Assembly (NCBI RefSeq): GCF_000015765.1
Contig: NC_008942.1
Location: 1,255,921-1,319,920 of the forward strand
Source of the DNA: Methanocorpusculum labreanum Z
GTDB lineage: Archaea; Halobacteriota; Methanomicrobia; Methanomicrobiales; Methanocorpusculaceae
Length of the DNA: 64,000 bases
Reading direction: 5' to 3'
The position numbers and the translations under genes were made by a program. Shown piece by piece: positions 1 to 7,595 of the stretch (positions within the stretch are counted from its first letter, which is position 1; the number at the start of each line of letters is the position of its first letter). A model generated the notes under the pieces. The model saw nothing but the letters and a program-made list of their open reading frames with translations, made no database searches and was not told the DNA's origin.

Positions 1-389
1 TGACCGGCTACAAAACCCCGTCACTGAAAAACGTCAGTCTCATTGGAAGCGTGAAGCCCGACCCGACCATTCCCCTTTCGTATATCGGCGATCTGAAAAC
101 GGCCGGCCTCACCTTTTCGGTGTATGAAGGCATCGGCGGCCATGTGGAAGGGTCGATGCTCTTTCTCGAAAACGAGCTGGGGCTCATGTTTACCGGAGAT
201 ATCCTGATAAATCCCGACGGCTTCACGCCTGAGCAGCTGAAAGTCAACCGCTACCCGGCGATCCTTGCAGGCGGAAGTGTGAACGAGGATTCAAAGAAAG
301 CTGCCGCTGAGCGGTTTGCGGCGTATGATATGATGCAGGGAAGACGCTGGATGGTCTGTCCCGGACACGGAAACGTGTTCCAGCTGTAA
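1..389 (+). CDS. Metallo-beta-lactamase-fold hydrolase, C-terminal part
   Basis: The reading frame is open from the window edge (frame of base 3), so this is the last 128 codons of a longer gene. The remaining part shows late MBL-fold metal-site motifs: GHVEGSM (His), FTGDI (Asp) and CPGHG (His) near the end. The HxHxDH motif that would identify the family lies outside the window. Proteins of this fold hydrolyse or reduce many substrates (thioesters, phosphodiesters, O2 or NO in flavodiiron proteins), so the substrate cannot be named. It ends 113 bases before the stop of the convergent S17e gene. Confidence 0.75.
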   Translation, partial: TGYKTPSLKNVSLIGSVKPDPTIPLSYIGDLKTAGLTFSVYEGIGGHVEGSMLFLENELGLMFTGDILINPDGFTPEQLKVNRYPAILAGGSVNEDSKKAAAERFAAYDMMQGRRWMVCPGHGNVFQL

Positions 390-502
390 AACCCTTTTTT
401 CGCTTTTTTCATTATGATGCAGATTGTGCAAAAAAACAGGTCTATACTGGTAAGTAGAGAAAAAAACGAAAAGACGTTGGAAAAAGATATTGAGCCGGGA
501 AG

Positions 503-697
503 TTACCGGCGTGCGGGAGTGGTGTTGACCTTGCGGGTAACGTATCCTGCGACACGGTTACGGATCATTTTGCTTTCGATCGTGGTGATTTCAGCAACAA
601 CTTTCTTGTTGTCGTCAAAGTTGCCGTTGAAGCTTTTTCCGTGCTGTTCGAGAAGGGCGATGCCCATTGATTTGATATAACTTGGCTTGATTCCCAT
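503..697 (-). CDS. rps17e: 30S ribosomal protein S17e
   Basis: This 64-residue protein begins MGIKPSYIKSMG and contains TTIESKMIRNRVAGYVTRK, the conserved core of archaeal/eukaryotic S17e, a small-subunit protein with no bacterial counterpart. Length fits the short archaeal form. A GAGGAA ribosome-binding site lies just upstream of the ATG. It is the last gene of a minus-strand set whose upstream members are a ThiN-like gene (9 bases away) and an HD-domain gene, so it is probably co-transcribed with them. Confidence 0.95.
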   Translation of the reverse strand: MGIKPSYIKSMGIALLEQHGKSFNGNFDDNKKVVAEITTIESKMIRNRVAGYVTRKVNTTPARR

Positions 698-706
698 GAG
701 TATTCC

Positions 707-1219
707 TCAGATGTCTATATATGTAAGACGTTGAGATATGATAAGTATTCTGTTTGCTACCTCCTCAGGAGTGGTTCCAAGGAGGCATATCCTGCCCGGT
801 CCGCGGGAAGATTCGGGATTTGCTATGGCAAGCGGCACGCCTTTTCTGCATACCGAAGCGATCCCCCAGTCCATGGTCGAGATACCGGCCGGAAACTTTT
901 CCGGGTCATAAACCTCGACATCCCGAAGAGTTTCGACAGCAGTTGCGAGGATATCGTCCTCATAGCGTATGCATGCCGCCGAGCGAATGGTGGGATCGAA
1001 ACGCCGGACGGTAAGAAGGGTCTTGACGATCGGTTCATCGACGCCGAACCCTACGCTCGAACCTCTGGCGATGGCGACGCCTTTCTTGTCGACGGCGTCG
1101 GCGGTCGCATAGGCGATCGCCAGATCGTCACGCGGAATGATATAGCGCGAGACATCCTGCAGTTTGCCGTGAGCCTTCTGCAGATCGCGGAGAACCGCCG
1201 ACTGTGCTCCGGCACCCAT
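707..1219 (-). CDS. ThiN-domain-like protein (thiamine-phosphate synthase family)
   Basis: The 170-residue protein matches my memory of the ThiN domain, found fused to ThiD kinases or to an HTH (ThiR regulators) in archaea. Typical pieces are VGFGVDEP, FDPTIRSAACIRYEDDIL, a MDWGIASVCRKGVPLAIANPE stretch and a C-terminal GTTPEEVANRIL. ThiN joins the pyrimidine and thiazole halves of thiamine, or senses thiamine phosphate in regulators. There is no recognisable HTH or kinase domain here, so it is a stand-alone version; whether it is catalytic cannot be told. Its ATG overlaps the stop of the upstream HD gene by one base (TGATG), showing translational coupling. Confidence 0.65.
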   Translation of the reverse strand: MGAGAQSAVLRDLQKAHGKLQDVSRYIIPRDDLAIAYATADAVDKKGVAIARGSSVGFGVDEPIVKTLLTVRRFDPTIRSAACIRYEDDILATAVETLRDVEVYDPEKFPAGISTMDWGIASVCRKGVPLAIANPESSRGPGRICLLGTTPEEVANRILIISQRLTYIDI

Positions 1220-1770
1220 CAGTTCAGCCCCAGTTCGTCTTTTACCGCAGTGATCTCGGAGATAGCGATCTCATACATTCGTTCCCTCGGGATAAGAGCG
1301 TCGCCAAGAGCGATCCTTGTCCGGTCGCATCCTGCGGCGAACGAAGGGGTCTTGTACTTCTTCGTGACCGTCTTCACCGTCACATCGGATATGTTTCCTC
1401 CCTTGACATACGCACAGGCGACGATCAGTCCAGACACGCTGTCGGCGACCTGGAGACAGATCTCCACAGGGGTCGTATAGTCGGTACCAAATATCATGTG
1501 ATTGTGGCGTTTGATCGGAAGAGCGATCTCGTCGCCGACACCTGCCGCACGAAGGATCTCGTATCCGGCAAGTCCGTGCTTTTCCATATCCTCGTCGATC
1601 TCCTCGAAGTCGATGTCGTGAAGGATGCCGATCGTTTCCCAAAGGACAGCATCTTGTCCCAACTCAGCAGCCAGACCTCTCATGACGGCGGCGGTCGAGA
1701 TACAGTGACCGACAAGCGAGGGAGTGGCTACATGTTGTTTGAGAAGCGTGAGTGCCTCTGTTTTTTCCAT
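1219..1770 (-). CDS. HD-domain (HDIG-like) phosphohydrolase family protein
   Basis: The 183-residue protein has an HD-domain signature: His22 in VGHCIST, the doublet His51-Asp52 in ILHDIDF, a later histidine cluster (KRHNHMIFG) and Asp in VADSVSGL. The fold binds divalent metal and usually cleaves phosphomonoesters or nucleotides; no specific substrate can be assigned. It is the first gene of the operon with the ThiN-like protein and S17e. Its start lies back-to-back with the small membrane protein gene on the other strand, so the promoter region is very short. Confidence 0.8.
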   Translation of the reverse strand: MEKTEALTLLKQHVATPSLVGHCISTAAVMRGLAAELGQDAVLWETIGILHDIDFEEIDEDMEKHGLAGYEILRAAGVGDEIALPIKRHNHMIFGTDYTTPVEICLQVADSVSGLIVACAYVKGGNISDVTVKTVTKKYKTPSFAAGCDRTRIALGDALIPRERMYEIAISEITAVKDELGLN

Positions 1771-1825
1771 GTCCTATTTATTGGATATGAAAAGGGATAA
1801 GAGTCTCGACGCACAATGTATTTGT

Positions 1826-2008
1826 ATGCAAGATTGGATACTTGATGTGATCATCGGCGTCTCGGCAATCATTTTGTTTGCCATTCTGCTTCTGGGTCTG
1901 CCCCACGTCCTCCCGGCGGCCTATGGATACGTAGCAGCTTTCCTGATTTTTGTGGCATACCTCACAACTGCAGGACTGACAGTAATTAAAAAATCGATCC
2001 AAAAATAA
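1826..2008 (+). CDS. Small two-helix membrane protein, unknown function
   Basis: From the ATG at 1826 this reads as a 60-residue protein, MQDWILDVI..., with two hydrophobic segments (about residues 6-26 and 31-51) joined by a short loop, and ending in a basic tail (KKSIQK). In-frame starts also exist at 1769 and 1787 but would add a polar, cysteine-containing stretch overlapping the divergent HD gene, so I prefer the short form. No obvious ribosome-binding site is seen. I do not recognise a family; the evidence for coding is the clean pair of membrane segments and the T-rich sequence after the stop. Confidence 0.5.
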   Translation: MQDWILDVIIGVSAIILFAILLLGLPHVLPAAYGYVAAFLIFVAYLTTAGLTVIKKSIQK

Positions 2009-2040
2009 ATTTATATTTTTTTTTACCAAAACTTGAAAAG

Positions 2041-3729
2041 CTATTCCTGCTTTTCCAGGGCTTTATAATCCGTTTTATTCATTTTGGTAAGGGGCATCGC
2101 TTCCAGAATCGAGATCGAGACCGGAACGCTCCAGTGATTCAGATTCGCTTTGGCAAAGGCGATAATGTCTTTTATCGCGGCCTCGGGATCCATCTTCTCC
2201 TTCAGCGTTACATAGAGTTTGATCCGCGTATCCGTCTTCCAGGGAATACCCATCGCACAGGACTGGGAGATGATCGGGCACTTTTCCATGACGGCCTCGA
2301 TCATGAGAGGATAGACATTGTATCCGTTGACTTTGACGAGCCGCTTGTATCTGCACCGGAAATTGATGTTGTTCCCTTCCCCGATCGAGACGATGTCCCC
2401 GGTGTGGAGCCAGATGCGGCCGTCGTCATGCATGCGGAGAACAGCGGCGGTCTCTTCAGGATTTTTGTAGTAGCCGGTCATGATTGCCGGACCGATCATA
2501 CACAGTTCTCCTTCCTCGGTGTTAGGCAGGACGTCAGTCGTTCCGGGAGCGACAACGCATATCTCCGTTCCGGCAAGAGGGACACCCACGCCCCCTTCCT
2601 TTAACGTGGAGTAATGCACGCCGGTGATAACACAGGCCCCGCCGGCTTCGGTCAGACCGTAGCCCGGACGGAACTCTGCTCCGCCTTTTTCTTTTCCGAG
2701 AATGTCGTTATACCGGTAGGCAAGCTCGGGAGAGACCCGGTCCCCGCCGCATACCAGATGTTTGACGCAGGAGAGATCCTTTCCTTTGAGATGCGGATAC
2801 ATCCGCTCGTACATCGCAGGAACGCCGCAGAGAAACGCCATCTTCTCTTCTACGATGAGCTTTGCGCACTCCTTCGCATCGAACCGCGGACAAAGAGCGA
2901 CCCGCATCCCTGACGAGAGCGGCGTGTGGATGCAGACGGTCAGACCAAACGCATGGAAGATCGGCAGCACGGCAAGGAAGCCGTCTCCGATATGCGGTTT
3001 GCCGTCCACATAGTCATAGAGAAGCTGGGTCGCCAGATAATTGGCCGAGGTGTTTGAAAGCATCACGCCTTTCGAGGGGCCAGTCGTGCCGCCGGTGTAC
3101 ATGATGACGGCAGTATCCTCAGCCCTGACATCGTGCGGGGGAAGGGACGCGGTCTTCAAAAATTCGCGTCCTTCTTCGAGAAGAGCGTCCCATTCAGAGG
3201 ATCTTCCGGTCGTCTGTTTGGCGTGACGAACCGAACGGTTGTAGACCGTCTTCATGATCCGACCTTTGATGCCTGCGGGGAAGTAGGTGGGCGTTTTACA
3301 GCGGATGACCTCGACATCGAGACCGGAACAATGTTCTTCGTTGATCTCAAACGTCAGAACGATCCGGGATTCGGTGAGTTCCACCGCGTAACGGAGTTCA
3401 TCTTTCGTTGAAAGCGGATGAACGAGATTGCAGACGGCGCCGATCCGGTTGACGGCATAGGCGGCGATAACGCTTTGCGGGATATTCGGCAGAAAAATGG
3501 TGACGAAATCGCCTTTTTTCACACCGTGCTGCATGAGTCCGGCAGCACAGGCATGTACCTGCTCCATCAGACTGCGGTATGATATGTAATTATTATAATA
3601 CTGTATGGCGATTGCTTGGGGTCCTGCATGGGTTCCACCGTATGTGAGCATCGTGTAAAGAGACCTTTTTGTCTCGTTTGTATACTCAAGTTTGGTGATG
3701 GAATCATTTCTGTATATGCGGGCGTTCAT
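2041..3729 (-). CDS. ANL-superfamily AMP-forming acyl-CoA synthetase-like ligase, paralog 1
   Basis: A 562-residue acyl-adenylate-forming enzyme. It has the ATP loop MYTGGTTGPSKGVMLSN, the A5 motif GYGLTEAGG, the TGD hinge region followed by RLVKVNGYNVYP, and a C-terminal MNKTDY that supplies the adenylation lysine. Such enzymes activate a carboxylic acid with ATP and usually transfer it to CoA; the acid is unknown. The ATG at 3729 is chosen because MNARIYRNDSITKLEYTNET aligns end to end with the start of paralog 2; a longer reading to 3798 adds unrelated hydrophobic sequence. A 156-base gap separates it from paralog 2, so it probably has its own promoter. Confidence 0.85.
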   Translation of the reverse strand: MNARIYRNDSITKLEYTNETKRSLYTMLTYGGTHAGPQAIAIQYYNNYISYRSLMEQVHACAAGLMQHGVKKGDFVTIFLPNIPQSVIAAYAVNRIGAVCNLVHPLSTKDELRYAVELTESRIVLTFEINEEHCSGLDVEVIRCKTPTYFPAGIKGRIMKTVYNRSVRHAKQTTGRSSEWDALLEEGREFLKTASLPPHDVRAEDTAVIMYTGGTTGPSKGVMLSNTSANYLATQLLYDYVDGKPHIGDGFLAVLPIFHAFGLTVCIHTPLSSGMRVALCPRFDAKECAKLIVEEKMAFLCGVPAMYERMYPHLKGKDLSCVKHLVCGGDRVSPELAYRYNDILGKEKGGAEFRPGYGLTEAGGACVITGVHYSTLKEGGVGVPLAGTEICVVAPGTTDVLPNTEEGELCMIGPAIMTGYYKNPEETAAVLRMHDDGRIWLHTGDIVSIGEGNNINFRCRYKRLVKVNGYNVYPLMIEAVMEKCPIISQSCAMGIPWKTDTRIKLYVTLKEKMDPEAAIKDIIAFAKANLNHWSVPVSISILEAMPLTKMNKTDYKALEKQE

Positions 3730-3753
3730 GAACCATATACATATGAAGGATAG

Positions 3754-3763
3754 CATATTATAG
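3754..3763 (-). promoter_or_regulatory. Possible TATA box (box A) for ANL paralog 1
   Basis: On the minus strand this reads CTATAATATG. Its centre is about 27-29 bases upstream of the ATG at 3729, so transcription would start almost at the start codon and give a leaderless message. A second candidate, TATAAATA at 3829-3836, would give a longer leader. Confidence 0.35.
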
Positions 3764-3885
3764 CTGGCGGTCACGCAAAATTTGAACAAATTTTGCAAAA
3801 AATAATGTCAGAGGCAATGACCAGAGAGTATTTATACTTCAGCCCGAAATTGGCCCCTCGTTGGGGGACGGTATGAAAAAAAAGG

Positions 3886-5574
3886 TTAGGCCCTATCCTG
3901 GAGCGCCATATAATCGAGCTTGTTCATCTTCGTCATCGGCATCTCATCAAGGATGACAAACGCTTTTGGAACACTCCAGTGATTCAGATGTTCGGTCGCA
4001 AAGGCAAGCAGATGTTTCTCCGCTTCGGCATGATCCATCTTCTGCTTCAGGGTCACATACAGTTTGATCCGCCGGTCGTCCCGCCACTTGAAGCCTACGG
4101 CGCAGGCTTTGGCAACGATCGGACAGCCTTCCATTGCCGCTTCGATTAAGGGCGGATAGACGTTATATCCGTTCACCTTGACCAGACGCTTGATGCGGGA
4201 TCTAAAGCAGAGATTGTTCTCCTCGCCGATCGCGAATATGTCTCCCGTATGGAGCCAGAGTTTTCCGTCGGGATGAATCTTTAAGACATCGTCTGTTGCC
4301 TCGGGATTTTTATAATATCCTTTCATCACCGAGGGACTGGAGATGCAAAGCTCCCCTTCTTCACCCTCGGGAACCTCATCAAAGGTTCCGGGGTTCACAA
4401 GGCAGATGTCAGTTCCTTCCACAGGGATACCCACGCATCCTTCGGGAAATGCCTTATACTGATTCCGCGTAAGAGAGCAGGTTCCGCACGCCTCGGTCAG
4501 ACCGTAACCCGGACGGAACTCCGCACCTCCCTTGTCCTTTCCTAAGATGTCATTATACCGGTAGGCGAGGTCATGGCTTACCCAGTCTCCTCCGCAGACA
4601 ACGTGCTTCATGAATGAAAGGTCGTGATCTTTCAGATACGGGTACATCCGTTCGTACATCGCGGGAACGCCGATCACATAGGCGACCTTCTCTTTCAGAA
4701 GAAGACTGCTGCACTCTTTATCATTGAACCGGGGGGAAAGCATGACCCGCATCCCGGAGGAAAGCGGGGCCTGGATACAGACCGCAAGCCCAAACGCATG
4801 GAAGAGCGGAAGGATCGCGAGGAATCCGTCGCCGATATGGGCGGTGTGCGTGACGTTCTCCAGAAGAAGACGCGTCGTGACGTAATTCACCGACCAGTTC
4901 GAGATCATGACCCCTTTCGCGGGTCCGGTCGTGCCGCCGGTGTACATAATGACGGCCGTATCGTCTGCTTTTCCTTCTAAAGGCGGGAGAGGCGTTGTCT
5001 GGAACCGCTTTTTCCCGGCCGCCAGAAGATCGGCCCACTCGGTGACGCGGGACGAAGCCTTCGGCGATTTTCGGACCGTGTAGGAATACACGGATTTCAT
5101 CACGAAACCCTTTGGACCCGGCGGGAAGTAGCCCGGCGTTCTGCACCGGATGATATCCACATCGAAGTTGGCCGCAAGACCTTCGTTCAGTTCAAACGTG
5201 AGGATGAGTTTGCTGTCCGTGAGTTTGACCGCATTCTCCAGCTCCGACAGGGTCGAGAGCGGGTGGACCATATTGCATATTGCACCGATCCGGTTCAGGG
5301 CATAGACCGCAATCACGCACTGCGGGATGTTCGGCAGAAAGAGCGTGACGAAATCGCCTTTCTTTACGCCGCGATCGAGAAAACCCGCCGCACAGGTGTC
5401 GATGAGATCATACAGTTCCCCGTACGTGATCCGGTTGTCGAAGTATTGAATGGCCACGGCCTCGCGGCCTGCATGCTGCACGCCGTAGTTGAACATGGAA
5501 TAGAGAGACTGTTTCGTCTCGTCGGTGTATTCCAGTTCGGTCTTCGCGTCGTCTCTAAACACAGGACGTGACAT
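3886..5574 (-). CDS. ANL-superfamily AMP-forming acyl-CoA synthetase-like ligase, paralog 2
   Basis: The 562-residue middle copy of the tandem trio. Motifs: YTGGTTGPAKG at residues 211-221 (ATP loop), PGYGLTEACG at 355-364, the HTGD hinge at 442-445, RLVKVNGYNVYP at 463-474, and PMTKMNKLDY at 546-555 with Lys552 as the expected adenylation lysine. All catalytic motifs look intact, so this is not a decayed copy. It starts 3 bases after the stop of paralog 3 and is therefore probably in the same transcript. The closest general family is fatty-acyl / aryl-CoA ligase; the substrate is not known. Confidence 0.87.
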   Translation of the reverse strand: MSRPVFRDDAKTELEYTDETKQSLYSMFNYGVQHAGREAVAIQYFDNRITYGELYDLIDTCAAGFLDRGVKKGDFVTLFLPNIPQCVIAVYALNRIGAICNMVHPLSTLSELENAVKLTDSKLILTFELNEGLAANFDVDIIRCRTPGYFPPGPKGFVMKSVYSYTVRKSPKASSRVTEWADLLAAGKKRFQTTPLPPLEGKADDTAVIMYTGGTTGPAKGVMISNWSVNYVTTRLLLENVTHTAHIGDGFLAILPLFHAFGLAVCIQAPLSSGMRVMLSPRFNDKECSSLLLKEKVAYVIGVPAMYERMYPYLKDHDLSFMKHVVCGGDWVSHDLAYRYNDILGKDKGGAEFRPGYGLTEACGTCSLTRNQYKAFPEGCVGIPVEGTDICLVNPGTFDEVPEGEEGELCISSPSVMKGYYKNPEATDDVLKIHPDGKLWLHTGDIFAIGEENNLCFRSRIKRLVKVNGYNVYPPLIEAAMEGCPIVAKACAVGFKWRDDRRIKLYVTLKQKMDHAEAEKHLLAFATEHLNHWSVPKAFVILDEMPMTKMNKLDYMALQDRA

Positions 5575-5577
5575 ACG

Positions 5578-7284
5578 TTACTCAGCCTGCTTTTTATCGT
5601 TTGCCCGTGAAAGTTCCTGCTTTTCCAGCAGACGGTAATCTATCTTGTTGAACTTGGTCATGGGAAGATCGGCCACGAACTCCACCCTGGCCGGAACGCT
5701 CCAGCGGTTCATCTGGTCTTTGGCGTAATCGATCAGGATCTTCTCTTCCTCAGCCGCATCAAAGGAGCCGAGCGGCTTTTCCGGAACAACGAAGAGTTTG
5801 ATCTTCCGGTCAAGTTTCCAGGGGGTCGCAACGGCGCAGACCAGTTTGATATCGCGATGGTTCTGCATCGCCTCCTCGATAAGGGTTGGATACACATTGT
5901 AGCCGTTCACCTTCACGAGGCGTTTGTGCCGGGAACGGAAACAGACGTTCCCGTCCTTCCTGATAACGACAAGATCGCCGGTGTGGAGCCAGACGTTTCC
6001 ATCGTCATGGAGCCGGAGAACATCCTTTGTGGCTTCTTCGTTCTTGTAGTATCCTTTCATCACCGAAGGACCGAGGAAACAGAGTTCTCCTTCCACACCG
6101 TCCGGTACGAGTTCCGTTGTGCCGGGTTTTACAACGCAGACTTTTGTGCCGGTAACCGGAGACCCGACACAGCCGGTCGGGAGTTTTTCATACTGGTTCG
6201 CGACGAGACAGCAGGCACCGCACGCCTCCGTCAGCCCGTACCCGGTCCTAAAGAGGATATCGGCCTTGGATTTTCGTAAAAGAACATTGTATTTATTGGC
6301 GAGCTCTTCGGAGACGCGGTCTCCTCCGCTGACCATGAGCTTCATTCTGGAGAGATCTTTATTTTCGAAGTAGGGATACATGCGTTCGAACAGAGCGGGG
6401 ACTCCCGGGAGGAACAGGATGTCTTCGGAGAAGATCTGCTGGGCGCATCCTTTCGGATCGAATCTTGGGATCAGAACGATCTTCATACCGGAGATAAGCG
6501 GCGCATGAACGGAAACTGCCAGACCGAATGCATGGAAGATCGGAAGGATCGCAAGGAACCCGTCGCCCACATCGGTTTTACCCTCGCCGATGTCGATCAA
6601 GAGCTGGATGGACATCGAGTTTACCGCGTAATTGGAGAGCATGACGCCTTTCGAGTCACCCGTTGTTCCGCCGGTGTACATGATCACAGCGGTATCGTCG
6701 GGCTGGACGTCGTCAGACGGCAGCTGGAATCCTCCTTTGAGCAGTTTCTTTCCTTCGGCAAGAAGATCGGTCCAGAGCGTGATTTTTGCAACGTTCTCTG
6801 CCTTTGGATATTTGCGCATCACAAACCGGAATCCTTTGTCCAGCACGAATCCTTTGGGGGTTGAAGGGAAGTAGCCGGAGGTCCGACATCTGATGACCTC
6901 GATATTTTTCCCGGAGAGAAGACCTTCATTGACCTCGCAGGCGAGAGCGATCCGGCTGTCTGTGAGTTTAAGGGCATAATCGATATCTTCCTGAGGGGAT
7001 AAGGGATGGACCATATTGCATATTGCGCCGATCCGGTTGACGGCATAGAGAGCCAGAACCCCCTGAGGGATGTTCGGCAGGAAAATAGTGACATAATCGC
7101 CTTTTTTCACACCATGATTCACCAGGGCTGCCGCGATCGCATGAACCTCGTCCATGAACTGTTTGAACAGGATGTGCCTTCCGTAATATGCGGCCGCGGG
7201 TGATGTATTGCCGGCCCTATTGAAACCATATAGAAGTGCTTCGTACAGCGAACGTTTGTTTTCTTCAGAGTAATGTAATGTCAA
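5578..7284 (-). CDS. ANL-superfamily AMP-forming acyl-CoA synthetase-like ligase, paralog 3 (TTG start)
   Basis: A 568-residue member of the same paralog set, with MYTGGTTGDSKGVMLSN, GYGLTEACG, RLVKVNGYNVYP and FNKIDY. It is the most distant of the three: it lacks about 14 N-terminal residues and has a longer charged tail (ELSRANDKKQAE). Translation appears to start at TTG (7284), because a strong GGAGG site lies eight bases upstream and no in-frame ATG is available nearby. It heads a transcript that continues into paralog 2. Substrate unknown; the conserved core suggests the same class of carboxylic acid as its neighbours. Confidence 0.85.
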   Translation of the reverse strand: MTLHYSEENKRSLYEALLYGFNRAGNTSPAAAYYGRHILFKQFMDEVHAIAAALVNHGVKKGDYVTIFLPNIPQGVLALYAVNRIGAICNMVHPLSPQEDIDYALKLTDSRIALACEVNEGLLSGKNIEVIRCRTSGYFPSTPKGFVLDKGFRFVMRKYPKAENVAKITLWTDLLAEGKKLLKGGFQLPSDDVQPDDTAVIMYTGGTTGDSKGVMLSNYAVNSMSIQLLIDIGEGKTDVGDGFLAILPIFHAFGLAVSVHAPLISGMKIVLIPRFDPKGCAQQIFSEDILFLPGVPALFERMYPYFENKDLSRMKLMVSGGDRVSEELANKYNVLLRKSKADILFRTGYGLTEACGACCLVANQYEKLPTGCVGSPVTGTKVCVVKPGTTELVPDGVEGELCFLGPSVMKGYYKNEEATKDVLRLHDDGNVWLHTGDLVVIRKDGNVCFRSRHKRLVKVNGYNVYPTLIEEAMQNHRDIKLVCAVATPWKLDRKIKLFVVPEKPLGSFDAAEEEKILIDYAKDQMNRWSVPARVEFVADLPMTKFNKIDYRLLEKQELSRANDKKQAE

Positions 7285-7376
7285 ATATGTATCCTCCGAT
7301 CAAGCGGTAAAAAAATCTCATAGTATTATTTACGGGGGAACATATAATAGAAACGGAAATATTTTTGTCTATTTTA

Positions 7377-7595
7377 TCACTTAATAGACAGAATTGTGTA
7401 ACCTGACTCGGAAATTACCTTGGTAAACTCGGCATCCGAAACCTCGGCAGAAAGTTCCACCGCGGCGGTTTTTGCCTTGAGATCCACAACTGCAGATACG
7501 ACCCCCGGGATCCGTGAGAGAGCTTTTTCCACAGTCATTTTGCAGTGTTCGCACATCATGCCGTCGATGGTAAGTACTTTTTTCATGGTTTCCTC
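7377..7595 (-). other. Possible internal start producing a free CopZ-like chaperone from copA
   Basis: Inside copA, in frame, there is an ATG at 7586 (Met742) that begins a stand-alone 69-residue HMA protein, MKKVLTIDGMMCEHC. It is preceded by GAGGA (7591-7595) at a plausible ribosome-binding distance. The domain border and the start codon coincide exactly. The same gene could therefore make both the pump and a soluble copper chaperone, but this is only a sequence-based inference. Confidence 0.4.

Noticed and set aside
414-680. 88-codon plus-strand frame opposite rps17e
   Set aside because: It lies antisense to a clear ribosomal protein gene and has no features of its own.
731-1480. 249-codon frame opposite the ThiN-like gene and HD gene
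   Set aside because: It is antisense to two genes with clear families and operon coupling; composition fits a shadow frame.
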